DNA of 64,000 nt, taken from contig NZ_QVLR01000051.1 in assembly GCF_014822185.1 (NCBI RefSeq), positions 1 through 64,000 of the forward strand, written 5' to 3'. Shown in pieces: positions 24,204 to 33,448 of the stretch. This DNA is from Azoarcus sp. Aa7 (GTDB lineage Bacteria; Pseudomonadota; Gammaproteobacteria; Burkholderiales; Rhodocyclaceae). Numbering within the stretch: position 1 is the stretch's first letter; each line of letters opens with the position of its first letter. The position numbers were made by a program, and so were the translations under genes. The notes beneath the pieces were generated by a model. That model searched no databases, was not told the DNA's origin, and saw nothing but the letters and a program-made list of their open reading frames with translations.

Positions 24204-25411
24204 TCAGAGGCCGGGACCGGATCGAGGACGTGAAGGACTCGGCGCCTCCTGCTGCGCGAGTTCAGCCTTCACCAGCGCTTCTATGAACTCGAAGGCTTCG
24301 GCGGGCACCCTTTCGATCAACTGCTTGCGCCGTTTCTTCGAGATCGCGCCCCCGTTTTGCAGCGCCCATCCGATCAACAGGTGCTGGTCGTTCGACCGCA
24401 AATCGAATTCCTCGTTCACGGCCCTGCTGATGCGGTCGAAGCTCGCGAGAAACTCGGTCTCGTGCCGTAGATCGACGTTGAGGGCTTCTTCAGCCATCCG
24501 GAAGCCGAACTCGACGCAAGGCGTGGCATCCCAGTAGCGATAGATCGAAGGCTGCCCCTTGAAGTCGAACGCGAACTGATCCTCGTCGATCCACGTCACA
24601 TCCCACAGCTTGCGGGCCGGCTTCGAAAAGGACTGCAGGGCCAGCAGATACTGCTCCTCGTGGCGCTTCATTGCGATCGACACGGGCAGCAGCAGGCCCG
24701 GTTCCAGTTGGCCGGACTGACACAAGGCGTGATGAAACTGGAAACGTGACAGGCGGCCGTTGCCATCCATGTAGGGGTGCAGGAACACGAAACCGAAGGA
24801 CTCGACGGATGCCGCAACGATCGGGTCGATCTGTTTGGACAGGCCGTTCGCCATTGCCATGAAGGCAGGCATCAGGCTCGTCAGCAGATCGGGGGCCGGC
24901 GGCACATAGGTGACGCTGCTTGCCCCGCGCAGCCAGTTCTGCTCGTGACGAAAGCAGGCTGCCCGATCGTATGGGTTCGAGAGCGTCGAGGACTGTAGAT
25001 CGGACAGATACTGTTCCGTCAGCTCAATGTTCTCGTGCGCTTGCTGCAACAAGGCCACGAAAGCTTCGGCTTTGCGGATAACTCGCGCCCGGTGAACGAC
25101 TCCCACAGATAGCACGCTTGCCGGATGTAGGGCCCGGAGGGCGTCGCGCGCAAGCGCTGTACCAGATCCTCGGCGGGGATGTGCGGCATTGCTTCGGCGA
25201 GCACCTGCAGATTGATCCCTTCGTGGCGAAGCGAGAAGAGCACATGATCGAGCGGATGGTCGGACTCGGGCGCAACGGTGCGCGGCACCTGCACGCCGTC
25301 GTTCGGCAGATGCATAATGCGCTGGACCGGCGCCACCCGCGCCGGATGGGCCAGCGGGAAGGCGCTCAGGTTGAGCCTGCGCCGAAGGAATTCGTAGCCA
25401 ACCAAGTCCAT
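24204..25411 (-). pseudogene. Fic-family protein (AMP-transferase), frameshifted
   Basis: Two overlapping minus-strand frames make one Fic protein. The first (start 25411) carries the N-terminal part (LNLSAFPLAHPARVAPVQRIMHLPNDGVQVPRT; YIRQACYLWESFTGRE); the second takes over near 25085 (VIRKAEAFVALLQQ) and contains the active site HPYMDGNGRLSRF and the C-terminal helical part ending near SKKRRKQLIERVP. One base is missing or extra around 25075-25100. Fic enzymes add AMP to target proteins. As written the gene cannot give a full protein; a sequencing error is possible. Confidence 0.75.
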
Positions 25412-25654
25412 GAAGCGTCGCCCTCGTGCCCGGATTTTTCGAAGCGCTACAGGATTTTTTTGATTGTTGGCCGTTTGGACAAGTATTTTATACCCATAGG
25501 TATCCGGTGCTCACATCCCGGTCCCTCTTGCGCCATGACCGGCTGAAAATCTCGCTGTAGCGCATCGCCCGCTGCAACTCGTCCGATTCCCGGTAGGTCT
25601 CGGTCAGCTTTTCTGGCCGACTGGGGCCACTATCCCGGCGTTGCGCCCGCCGAT

Positions 25655-26698
25655 TCATCGGCTGCATTTCTTGTCCAGCTGTTCAAGCGCTATTCTCGCT
25701 TCCGCTTCAAGTCGGCAGACAATATTGTTTAAAGGTTCGACCTGATCGGCAAAGGCAACAGATTGCCCAAGCGATAGGATGCCGTGCCGGGTGTTACCCG
25801 ACTCGTATGCTTGCCGACCTATCCGGCCTGCGATGTGTGGCATCAGTGTTTCAAGGTCGCCCCCAGCTTCGATTTCGATCTTCCGGACAGTATCGGTAGT
25901 GTCATTACGAAGCGCGCGTACCGTGTTCTTGAGCGACTCCATGACGAGTGCGGTGTCGGTTTCTTGCGCCGCTATAAGCCGGGCTTTGTAATCTGGATGC
26001 GCCCAGATTTCCTCCGCGACGAGGAATCGTGTGCCGATTGCGACGCCGTCGGCGCCGAGCGCCAGCGCGGCGACGAGTTGGGCGCCGGTCGCGATACCCC
26101 CCGCGGCGATGAGCGGGACGGTGAGGTCGCGCGCGGCAAGGGCGACCTGAACCATCGTACCGATCAGTTCAGTGCCGGGATGGCCGCCGCATTCGGCGCC
26201 GACCACCGTGATCGCGTCGACGCCCGCGGCCTGCGCCGAGCGCGCGTGGCGCACGGTCGGCACCTTGTGCAGCACCTTGATGCCCGCCGCGTGCAGACGC
26301 GGCAGGTAGGGCTCGGGATTGCGGCCGGCGGTCTCGACGAAGCGTACGCCTTCATCGCAGACGAGGTCGACGACGGCATCGACACGGTCGCCCTTGGCGA
26401 GCTTCGGTAGCATCGAGATGTTGACGCCGAAGGGCTTGCCATCCGCGAGCTCGCGGCAGCGGCGGATCTCGCGGCGCAGATCGTCGAGTTCGGCGAAGCT
26501 TGCCGCGGTGATGAAACCGATTATGCCGGCGTGTGCGGCCGCGGCGACGTAATCCGCGTTCGACAACCACTGCAGACCGCTCGCGACGATCGGCAGGCGC
26601 GTGTCGAAGAGTTCGGTGATGCGGGTGCGGAAGGTCGGGGGCTGGTCGGCCGGGTTCATTTCGCGGGTGGTCGACTCCGTTGCGTTCAACTCGGGCAT
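25655..26698 (-). CDS. Nitronate monooxygenase / 2-nitropropane dioxygenase-like flavoprotein
   Basis: A 347-residue TIM-barrel FMN protein. ITELFDTRLPIVASGLQWLSNADYVAAAAHAGIIGFI is the N-terminal signature; VVGAECGGHPG holds the catalytic His, and LIAAGGIATGAQLVAALALGADGVAIGTRFL binds the flavin phosphate. Relatives oxidise nitronates or act as enoyl reductases (FabK). In this operon of CoA enzymes a role on an unsaturated or nitro-bearing acid is possible. The start at 26698 lies two bases after the stop of the hydratase gene. Confidence 0.85.
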   Translation of the reverse strand: MPELNATESTTREMNPADQPPTFRTRITELFDTRLPIVASGLQWLSNADYVAAAAHAGIIGFITAASFAELDDLRREIRRCRELADGKPFGVNISMLPKLAKGDRVDAVVDLVCDEGVRFVETAGRNPEPYLPRLHAAGIKVLHKVPTVRHARSAQAAGVDAITVVGAECGGHPGTELIGTMVQVALAARDLTVPLIAAGGIATGAQLVAALALGADGVAIGTRFLVAEEIWAHPDYKARLIAAQETDTALVMESLKNTVRALRNDTTDTVRKIEIEAGGDLETLMPHIAGRIGRQAYESGNTRHGILSLGQSVAFADQVEPLNNIVCRLEAEARIALEQLDKKCSR

Positions 26699-26700
26699 CT

Positions 26701-27519
26701 TCACATCGTGCTCCGGCTGAAATCGGGCGCACGCTTCGCGCAGAAGGCTTCGACGCCTTCGGCCGCTTCGGGGCCGAACAGACTGTCGAGGAAGTGGTCC
26801 CGTTCGAAGGCGAGTTGCATCTCGAGCGGGGTCGTAGGCGCGGCGTCGAGCAACGCCTTGATGCGGGCTTGGGCGTGGCGCGGCCCGCGCGCGAGCCCTT
26901 GTGCGAGCGCGAGCCCCTCGGCGAGCGCGGTGCCGTCGGCGACGACGCGATTGACGACGCCGAGCGCCTGCAGGCGCCGGCTGTCGATCGGGGCGCCCGT
27001 GAGCAGCAGTTCGGCGGCGAGCTGGCGCGGCAGCGCGCGGCCGGCGAAGGCCGAGCCGCCACCGTCGGGGCTCAGGCCGATCTTGACGTAGGCCATGCCG
27101 AACTTCGCGCTCTCGGCGGCGACGATGAGGTCGCAGGCGAGCGCGAGCGAGAATCCCGCGCCGGCGGCGCTGCCTTCGACCGCGGCGACGATGGGCAGCG
27201 GGCAGCGGCGCAGCGCCAGTACCCAGCGGTGGAAGCACTCGATGCCGTCGCGCTGGATTTCGGGCGGGCGCTGGCGGTTCGCGGCGAGCCGCTTGACGTT
27301 GCCGCCGGCGCAGAAGTGCGCACCGTCGCCGGTCAGGACGATCGCACCGAGCGTCGGGTCGGCGGCGGCGTCGGTGACGGCGGTGAGGCCGGCGGCGTAG
27401 ATGTCGGGGTGCAGGGCGTTGCGCAGCGCCGGATTGCTGAGGGTGAGCTGCAGCACCGGGCCGTGGCGTTCGACGATCAGGCGCGCGCCGGTTGCGTCGT
27501 CGAGGGGCGTCGTCGTCAT
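26701..27519 (-). CDS. Enoyl-CoA hydratase/isomerase family protein
   Basis: A 272-residue crotonase-fold enzyme. Oxyanion-hole blocks are HFCAGGNVKRLA and EGSAAGAGFSLALACD; the position of the second catalytic Glu reads YVKIGLSPDGGGS, where Asp replaces the usual Glu-x-G pattern, as in isomerases and PaaG-like members. It would hydrate or isomerise an enoyl-CoA. Its ATG touches the stop of the CoA-transferase gene (one-base overlap at 27519). Confidence 0.87.
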   Translation of the reverse strand: MTTTPLDDATGARLIVERHGPVLQLTLSNPALRNALHPDIYAAGLTAVTDAAADPTLGAIVLTGDGAHFCAGGNVKRLAANRQRPPEIQRDGIECFHRWVLALRRCPLPIVAAVEGSAAGAGFSLALACDLIVAAESAKFGMAYVKIGLSPDGGGSAFAGRALPRQLAAELLLTGAPIDSRRLQALGVVNRVVADGTALAEGLALAQGLARGPRHAQARIKALLDAAPTTPLEMQLAFERDHFLDSLFGPEAAEGVEAFCAKRAPDFSRSTM

Positions 27520-28745
27520 CAGATCACCCCGCGCGCGTGCAGGGCCTCGATCTCGGCACTAGTGCGGCCGAGGCGGTTGGCGAGGATCTCCCGCGTGTGT
27601 TCGCCAAGCAGCGGCGGCGGCCGATCGTAGCGGACCGGCGTCGTGGAGAGCTTGAACGGGCTCGCGACGAGCGGCACCGTGCCGGCCTGCGGGTGGGGCA
27701 GCTCGATGCGCATGCCGCGATGGCGCACCTGCGGGTGGTCGAGCGCCTGGGCGATATCGTTGATCGGCCCGCTCGGGACGCCGGCCGCGCCGAGCGCGTC
27801 GATCCAGTGCTGCGCGGGGCGCTCGCGGAAGAGCGCCTCGAGCAGCGGGATCAGCTCCTCGCGATGGCGCACGCGGCCGGCGTTGGTCGCGAAGCGCGGG
27901 TCGACGGCGAGTTCCGGGCGGCCGACGACCGCGGCGAGTTTCGCGAACTGTCCGTCGTTGCCGGCGGCGACCACGAAGGGCAGGTCCTGTGCGGGGAAGA
28001 CCTGGTAGGGCACGATGTTCGCGTGGGCGTTGCCGTGGCGTCCCGGCACGCGGCCCGAGGTGAGGTAGTTGAGGTTCATGTTGGACATGCTCGCGACCTG
28101 CACGTCGAGCAACGCCATGTCGATGTACTGGCCGGTGCCGCTGACGTCGCGGTGCGCGAGCGCGGCGAGGATCGCGACGGTCGCATACATGCCGGTCATC
28201 AGGTCGGCGAAGGCGATGCCGAGTTTCTGCGGGCCACCGCCGGGCAGTTCGTCGCGTTCGCCGGTGATGCTCATCATGCCGCCCATCGCCTGGATGATGA
28301 AGTCGTAGCCGGGAATCTCGGCGAGCGGCCCGTTCTGTCCGAAGCCGGTGATCGAGCAGTAGATGAGGCGCGAATTGAGCTTGCGGATGTCCTCGTAGCC
28401 GAGGCCGTAGCGCGCGAGCGCGCCGACCTTGTAGTTCTCGATCAGGATGTCGCTCTCGGCGGCCAGCTCGCGCACCAGTGCCTGGCCCTCGGGGCGCGTG
28501 ATGTCGATCGTCACCGAGCGCTTGCCGCGGTTCGCGGCGAGGTAGTAGGCCGCTTCGCGGGTGTCCTCGCCGTCGCGGTCCTTGAGGTAGGGCGGGCCCC
28601 AGCCGCGGGTGTCGTCGCCGCTGCCGGGGCGTTCGACCTTGATGACGTCGGCGCCCAGGTCGGCGAGCGTCTGGCCGGCCCAGGGGCCGGCGAGCACGCG
28701 CGACAGGTCGAGCACGCGGAGGTGGGACAGGGCGCCTTCGGTCAT
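27519..28745 (-). CDS. CaiB/BaiF-type (family III) CoA-transferase
   Basis: A 408-residue CoA-transferase. LRVLDLSRVLAGPWAGQTLADLGADVIKVERPG is the N-terminal signature, YYLAANRGKRSVTIDI and DILIENYKVGALARYGLGYEDI follow; the catalytic Asp is in FADLMTGMYA-like context (GIAFADLMTG). Family III enzymes move CoA between carboxylic acids, for example succinyl-CoA to an organic acid. With a separate AMP-forming ligase in the plus operon, the pathway has two ways of activating substrates. ATG at 28745 has GGAGACGAAG upstream. Confidence 0.92.
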   Translation of the reverse strand: MTEGALSHLRVLDLSRVLAGPWAGQTLADLGADVIKVERPGSGDDTRGWGPPYLKDRDGEDTREAAYYLAANRGKRSVTIDITRPEGQALVRELAAESDILIENYKVGALARYGLGYEDIRKLNSRLIYCSITGFGQNGPLAEIPGYDFIIQAMGGMMSITGERDELPGGGPQKLGIAFADLMTGMYATVAILAALAHRDVSGTGQYIDMALLDVQVASMSNMNLNYLTSGRVPGRHGNAHANIVPYQVFPAQDLPFVVAAGNDGQFAKLAAVVGRPELAVDPRFATNAGRVRHREELIPLLEALFRERPAQHWIDALGAAGVPSGPINDIAQALDHPQVRHRGMRIELPHPQAGTVPLVASPFKLSTTPVRYDRPPPLLGEHTREILANRLGRTSAEIEALHARGVI

Positions 28746-28765
28746 CTTCGTCTCCTGTCCCGTTC

Positions 28766-29968
28766 TCAGACGCGCTCGATGATGATCGCCAGCCCCTGGC
28801 CGACGCCGATGCACAGGCTGATCGCGGCGTAGCGGCCGTTGGTACGCTGCAGCTGTCGCGCGACGGTCAGCGCGAGGCGTGCGCCGGAGGCGCCCAGCGG
28901 GTGGCCGATCGCGATGGCGCCGCCGTTGGGATTGACGCGCGGATCGTCGAAGGCGACGTTCATCAGCTTCAGGCAGCCCAGCACCTGCGACGCGAAAGCC
29001 TCGTTGATCTCGATGATGTCCATGTCGGCGAGCGTGAGGCCGGCGCGTTCGAGCGCCTTCGGGATCGCGTAGGCCGGGCCGACGCCCATGATGCGCGGCT
29101 CGACGCCGGCCGCGGCGCCCGCTAGGATGCGCGCGATCGGTTTCGCGCCGGCGCGTTCGCCGACCGCGGCGTTGCCGATCAGCAGCGCCGCGGCGCCGTC
29201 ATTGAGACCGGAGGCGTTGCCGGCGGTGACGACGCCGCCTTCGAAGAGGGGTTTCAGTTTCGCAAGGGTGTCGTAGGTCGTGTCGGGGCGGGGGTGCTCG
29301 TCTTCGCTGACGGTCAGCGGCGGGGTCTTGCGCCCCGTAGGCACGCTGATGGACAGGATCTCGCCGGCGAAGAAGCCGGCTTCCTTCGCCGCCGCGTATT
29401 TCGCCTGTGACGCGGCGGCGAAGCGGTCGGCCTGGTCGCGCGTGATGCCGAACTCGGCCGCGACGTTGTCGCCGGTCTCGGGCATCGAGTCGCCGCCGTA
29501 CTGCTCGACGACCTTGGGGTTCGGGAAGCGGGCGCCGATCGTCGAATCGTAGACCTTGAAGTCGCGGCTGTAGGCGGCTTCCGCCTTCGCGACGACGAAG
29601 GGGGCGCGGCTCATGCTCTCGACACCGCCGGCGAGATAGAGCTCGCCTTCGCCGGTCGTGATTGCGCGGGCGCTGTCGAGCACCGCGGCGAGGCCGCTCG
29701 CGCACAGGCGGTTGACGGTCTGGCCGGGCACCGTGGGCGGCAGGCCTGCCGCGAGCAACGCATTGCGCGCGACGTTGCGGCTGTCCTCGCCGGCTTGCGA
29801 GGTGCAGCCGAGGATCACGTCCTCGATCTGTTCAGGGCGGAAGGGCGAACGGGCGACGAGTTCACGCATCACGGTCGCGACGAGGTCGTCGGGGCGCACA
29901 GGGGCGAGCTTGCCGGCATGGCGGCCGAACGGCGAGCGCAAGCCGTCGTAGATGTAAGCGTCGAGCAT
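28766..29968 (-). CDS. Acetyl-CoA acyltransferase (thiolase), 3-oxoadipyl-CoA thiolase-like
   Basis: A 400-residue thiolase. Active-site Cys89 lies in NRLCASGLAAV, His356 in AIGHPLGASG and Cys386 in LCIGVGQG; EINEAFASQ and GGVESMSRAP are also canonical. Text such as DGLRSPFGRHAG and the overall length resemble PcaF/PaaJ thiolases that cut 3-oxoadipyl-CoA to succinyl-CoA and acetyl-CoA, which would fit a dicarboxylate or aromatic-derived substrate. Chain-length preference cannot be read from sequence. Confidence 0.93.
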   Translation of the reverse strand: MLDAYIYDGLRSPFGRHAGKLAPVRPDDLVATVMRELVARSPFRPEQIEDVILGCTSQAGEDSRNVARNALLAAGLPPTVPGQTVNRLCASGLAAVLDSARAITTGEGELYLAGGVESMSRAPFVVAKAEAAYSRDFKVYDSTIGARFPNPKVVEQYGGDSMPETGDNVAAEFGITRDQADRFAAASQAKYAAAKEAGFFAGEILSISVPTGRKTPPLTVSEDEHPRPDTTYDTLAKLKPLFEGGVVTAGNASGLNDGAAALLIGNAAVGERAGAKPIARILAGAAAGVEPRIMGVGPAYAIPKALERAGLTLADMDIIEINEAFASQVLGCLKLMNVAFDDPRVNPNGGAIAIGHPLGASGARLALTVARQLQRTNGRYAAISLCIGVGQGLAIIIERV

Positions 29969-29991
29969 GGGGATTCCTTATGTGTAATGGG

Positions 29992-31512
29992 TCAGTCTTC
30001 GGGGGTCAGCAAGGAGACGTTCAGCCGCGCGCGGCGCACGAGCCACGGGCTCGGCCGGTAGCGCGGATCACGGTAGATCGCGTGCATCGCGTCGAGGATC
30101 GCGAGCACGGTCGCGGCGCCGAGCGCGTCGCCCAGCGCGAGCGGACCCTTCGGATAGCCGAGGCCCAACGTCACCGCGCGGTCGATGTCCTCGGGGGTGG
30201 CGATGCGCTGCTGGGCGATGTCGCAGCCGATGTTGACGATCGTCGCGAGCACGCGCTGCGCGACGAAGCCGGGGCTGTCGTTGATCACCGTGACCGGTGT
30301 GCCGTCGGCGGCGAGGAGGCCGCGCGCGGCCTCCGCGAGGTCGCGGCGCGTGAGCGGCGTGCGCATCAGTGTGCGGCGGCCGTCGAGAGTCAGGGGGTCG
30401 AGCGCGAGCGTGCGCGCGGGGTCCAGCCCTTCGGCGAGCGCCGCGGCGGTCGCGTCCTCGCCGAGCGGCAGGACGAGGCACAGCGCGTCGGCGCTCGGGC
30501 GCGCGCCAGTCTCGAGCGGCGCGCCGAGCTTGCTGAGGAGCGCCGCGACGCGTTCGGCCGCGGCGGCGTTGCGCCGACTCAGCCACACCGGGGTGTCGGT
30601 GCGGGGCGGCGGCGCGTCCTCGGCCGGCACCTCGGCCTTGCCGTCGCGATAGACGTAGAAGCCGCGCCCGCTCTTGCGGCCCAGCAGGCCCGCGGCGAGG
30701 CGCTGGCGCGTGATCGGCGACGGGCGGTAGCGCGGCTCCTGGTAGTACTGGTCGTAAATCGATTCCATCACCGGATGCGAGACGTCGAGCCCCGTGAGGT
30801 CGAGGAGCTCGAACGGCCCCATGCGGAAACCGGCGGCTTCGCGCAGAATGCGGTCGATGTCGGCGACGCCGGCGATGCCTTCGCCGAGGATGCGTAGCGC
30901 CTCGGTGCCGAAGGCGCGGCCGGCGTGATTGACGATGAACCCCGGCGTGTCCTGCGCGCGCACAGGCTGGTGGCCCATGCGCCGCGCGAGCGCGGTGAGC
31001 GCGTCGCCGACCCACGCTTCGGTCATCGCGCCGTCGATGACCTCGACGATCTTCATCAGCGGCACCGGGCTGAAGAAGTGGAAGCCGCCGACGCGCCCGG
31101 GCACGCGGCAGCCGGCGGCGATGGCGGTCACCGACAGCGAAGAGGTGTTGGTCGCGAGCACGCACGCGTCGCCGACGATGCCTTCGAGGCGGGCGAAGAG
31201 TTCACGCTTCGCGTCGAGCCGTTCGACGATCGCCTCGACGACGACGTGGCAGTCGGCCAGCGCGTCGAGCGAGTCGGCGATACCGAGGCGCGCAGTGGCG
31301 GCGGCCGCGTCGTCGGCAGAAATCCTGCCCTTTCCGGCGAGCGTCGCAAGGGTTTGCGCGATCGCCTCGCGCGCTTCGGCGGCAGCTTCCGGGCGGGCGT
31401 CGTGCAACAGCACGCGCACGCCGCCTTGGGCGGCGATCTGGGCAATGCCGCGGCCCATCAGGCCGGTGCCGACGACGCCGAGCAGGAGGTCGTTGCGGGT
31501 GGAATCGAGCAT
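29992..31512 (-). CDS. 3-hydroxyacyl-CoA dehydrogenase, PaaH/DcaH-like
   Basis: A 506-residue NAD-dependent dehydrogenase. The Rossmann motif GVVGTGLMGRGIAQIAAQGG opens it; NTSSLSVTAIA and GFHFFSPVPLMKIVEVI contain catalytic Ser and His, and DTPGFIVNHAGRAFGTEAL begins the C-terminal domain, which is duplicated (DSPGFVAQRVLATIVNIG near residue 405). This long two-C-terminal-domain form is that of PaaH in phenylacetate and DcaH in dicarboxylate breakdown. It lies three bases downstream of the hydratase gene. Confidence 0.93.
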   Translation of the reverse strand: MLDSTRNDLLLGVVGTGLMGRGIAQIAAQGGVRVLLHDARPEAAAEAREAIAQTLATLAGKGRISADDAAAATARLGIADSLDALADCHVVVEAIVERLDAKRELFARLEGIVGDACVLATNTSSLSVTAIAAGCRVPGRVGGFHFFSPVPLMKIVEVIDGAMTEAWVGDALTALARRMGHQPVRAQDTPGFIVNHAGRAFGTEALRILGEGIAGVADIDRILREAAGFRMGPFELLDLTGLDVSHPVMESIYDQYYQEPRYRPSPITRQRLAAGLLGRKSGRGFYVYRDGKAEVPAEDAPPPRTDTPVWLSRRNAAAAERVAALLSKLGAPLETGARPSADALCLVLPLGEDATAAALAEGLDPARTLALDPLTLDGRRTLMRTPLTRRDLAEAARGLLAADGTPVTVINDSPGFVAQRVLATIVNIGCDIAQQRIATPEDIDRAVTLGLGYPKGPLALGDALGAATVLAILDAMHAIYRDPRYRPSPWLVRRARLNVSLLTPED

Positions 31513-31515
31513 GGT

Positions 31516-32289
31516 TCAGCGTCCTTGGTATTCGGGTTGGCGCTTGTCGAGGAAGGCGCGCATGCCTTCCTTCTGGTCCTCGCTCGCGAAGAGGAGCTGG
31601 AAGGCCTTGCGTTCGAGCGCGAGCGCGGCATCGAGCGAGGCGTCCTGGCCGGCGAGCACGACCTCCTTGATCTGCATCACCGCGAGCGGCGGCAGCGCGG
31701 CGATCTCGGCGGCGAGTGCGAGCGCGCGCGAAAACACTTCGGCATCGGCGACGACCTCGCTCGCGAGGCCCATCTCGAGCGCCTCACGCGCGGCGACCGG
31801 CTGGCCGGTGAGCACCATCTTCATCGCGCGGAACTTGCCGATCGCGCGCGTCAGCCGCTGCGTGCCGCCGGCGCCGGGCATGATGCCCACGCGCACCTCG
31901 GGCTGGCCGAAGGCCGCACCTTCGCCCGCGACAATGATGTCGGCGTGCATCGCGAGCTCGCAGCCGCCGCCGAGTGCGAGACCGTTGACCGCCGCGATGA
32001 CCGGTTTCGGGCAGGCGGCGATGGCTTGCCACAGGCGATGGGTGTTACGCAGCATCATGTCGACCGCGCTGCGTTCGGCGAGATCGCGGAGATCGGCGCC
32101 GGCTGCGAAAATCCGCTCGGAGCCGGTCAGCACGATGCAGCGCACCTCGGGATCGTTGCCCAGTACCGTGAAGTTATCCGCCAGCGCGACGCGCACCGAC
32201 TGGTTCAGCGCATTGCGGGCTTCGGTGCGATTGATCCGAATCACGGCAACGCCCGGGGCGGGGCGTTCGACCAGGACTTCTGTGCTCAT
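31516..32289 (-). CDS. Enoyl-CoA hydratase, PaaF/DcaE-like
   Basis: A 257-residue crotonase. RIFAAGADLRDLAE and VNGLALGGGCELAMHADI form the oxyanion hole; the two catalytic acids are in NGLALGGGCELAMH (Glu) and PEVRVGIMPGAGGTQRL (Glu in PE). It is the first gene of the minus-strand beta-oxidation operon, and its start at 32289 faces the IclR gene across the shared promoter region. It should hydrate a 2-enoyl-CoA to the 3-hydroxyacyl-CoA used by the next enzyme. Confidence 0.92.
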   Translation of the reverse strand: MSTEVLVERPAPGVAVIRINRTEARNALNQSVRVALADNFTVLGNDPEVRCIVLTGSERIFAAGADLRDLAERSAVDMMLRNTHRLWQAIAACPKPVIAAVNGLALGGGCELAMHADIIVAGEGAAFGQPEVRVGIMPGAGGTQRLTRAIGKFRAMKMVLTGQPVAAREALEMGLASEVVADAEVFSRALALAAEIAALPPLAVMQIKEVVLAGQDASLDAALALERKAFQLLFASEDQKEGMRAFLDKRQPEYQGR

Positions 32290-32320
32290 CACTGCTCCTG
32301 TGTGGTTTGCTTTTGAATCG

Positions 32321-32334
32321 TTCGCACAGCGAAA
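32321..32334. promoter_or_regulatory. IclR operator candidate A
   Basis: TTCGCACAGCGAAA holds the palindrome TTCGC-ACA-GCGAA. It is the exact reverse complement of the site at 32493-32506 and lies 32 bases before the hydratase start. A longer relative, TTCGC-N12-GCGAA, follows at 32341-32362. Confidence 0.65.
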
Positions 32335-32340
32335 CAGTGG

Positions 32341-32362
32341 TTCGCAAAACGATCTGTGCGAA
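32341..32362. promoter_or_regulatory. IclR operator candidate B (wide spacing)
   Basis: TTCGCAAAACGATCTGTGCG followed by AA pairs a TTCGC arm with a GCGAA arm 12 bases apart. The half-sites are the same as in candidates A and C, so a second dimer could bind next to site A. Confidence 0.5.
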
Positions 32363-32492
32363 ACGTTACAGCGGAATTCGAACGATGTAAACGGTCGATT
32401 CCGTTTCAGGGTGTGTGGATCGGTGGCCATAAAGTCGTTTAGGAATAGGGGCTTGAAGGAATTTTGAGGAAATAAGACGATGGGTAGCTGAA

Positions 32493-32506
32493 TTTCGCTG
32501 TGCGAA
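32493..32506. promoter_or_regulatory. IclR operator candidate C
   Basis: TTTCGCTGTGCGAA repeats candidate A in inverse orientation, base for base. Another half-site, TTTCGC, follows at 32513-32518. It lies about 105 bases before the iclR-type start and so could serve autoregulation. Confidence 0.65.
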
Positions 32507-32610
32507 CGCGTGTTTCGCAAAAATGTTGACGCACGGCTTTCACGTGTGCAACGATGGCGTCGCCTTCACCGGCGACCGATGAAGAACCGATGAAGTGGAG
32601 GCATGAGGAA

Positions 32611-33420
32611 ATGGTTATGGACAGTGAAATCCGGGTGTTCGGCGATGACGAGGAAAGCAAGGATCGTCAGTTCGTCAATGCGCTGGCGCGGGGGCTGGAA
32701 ATCCTGCGCTGCTTCCGGCCGGGCGAGGCCTACCTCGCCAACGCCGAGCTGGCGGCGCGCACCGGGATTCCGAAGCCGACGGTGTCGCGGCTGACGCACA
32801 CGCTGACGAAGCTGGGCTATCTCGCGTACTCGGAGAGCCAGGGGCAGTACCGCCTGGCCTCGGGCGTGCTGGCGCTGGGCTATTCGATGCTCGCGAACCT
32901 GGACGTGCGCGACATCGCGCGGCCGGCGATGCAGGAGCTCGCGGAGTACTCGCGTGCCTCGGTTTCGCTTGGCGTGCGCGACCGCCTGAGCATGGTGTAC
33001 GTCGAAAGCTGCCGCAGCAGCGCGCGTGTGACGCTGCAACTCACCGTGGGTTCGCGCATCCCGATCGCGACGACCGCGATGGGCAAGGCGCTGCTGTGCA
33101 GTCTGCCCGAGCGCGAATTCGATTACCTGATGGACCACATCCGCCTCGCCGACGAAGAGAACTGGCCGCGCATCAAGCTCGGCATCGAGCAGGCGCAGCG
33201 CGACTACGCAGAGCGCGGGTTCTGCATGTCGGTCGGCGAGTGGCACCAGGACATCCACTCCGTCGGCGTGCCGCTGCTCGGCATCGAGCGCGAAAAGTCG
33301 ATGGCCTTCAACTGCGGCGGCCCCGGTTTCCTGCTGCCGCGCGAAAAGCTCGAGAACGATCTCGGCCCCCGTCTGGTTCAGCTTGTGCGCAAGGTGGAAA
33401 CAGACATGGGCCGGGTGTGA
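32611..33420 (+). CDS. IclR-family regulator of the catabolic region
   Basis: A 269-residue IclR protein. The winged helix covers about residues 18-80 (FVNALARGLEILRCFRPGEAYLANAELAARTGIPKPTVSRLTHTLTKLGYL), and the effector domain follows (TAMGKALLCSLPE; SVGEWHQDIHSVGVPLLG; AFNCGGPGFLLPREKL). ATG 32611 has GTGGAGG nine bases upstream; ATG 32617 is an alternative. It diverges from the hydratase-led operon and lies 28 bases before the acyl-CoA dehydrogenase, so it probably controls both operons in response to the acid or its CoA ester. Confidence 0.9.
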   Translation: MVMDSEIRVFGDDEESKDRQFVNALARGLEILRCFRPGEAYLANAELAARTGIPKPTVSRLTHTLTKLGYLAYSESQGQYRLASGVLALGYSMLANLDVRDIARPAMQELAEYSRASVSLGVRDRLSMVYVESCRSSARVTLQLTVGSRIPIATTAMGKALLCSLPEREFDYLMDHIRLADEENWPRIKLGIEQAQRDYAERGFCMSVGEWHQDIHSVGVPLLGIEREKSMAFNCGGPGFLLPREKLENDLGPRLVQLVRKVETDMGRV

Positions 33421-33448
33421 ACAACCCCCCACTCCGATTGAGGAAGAC

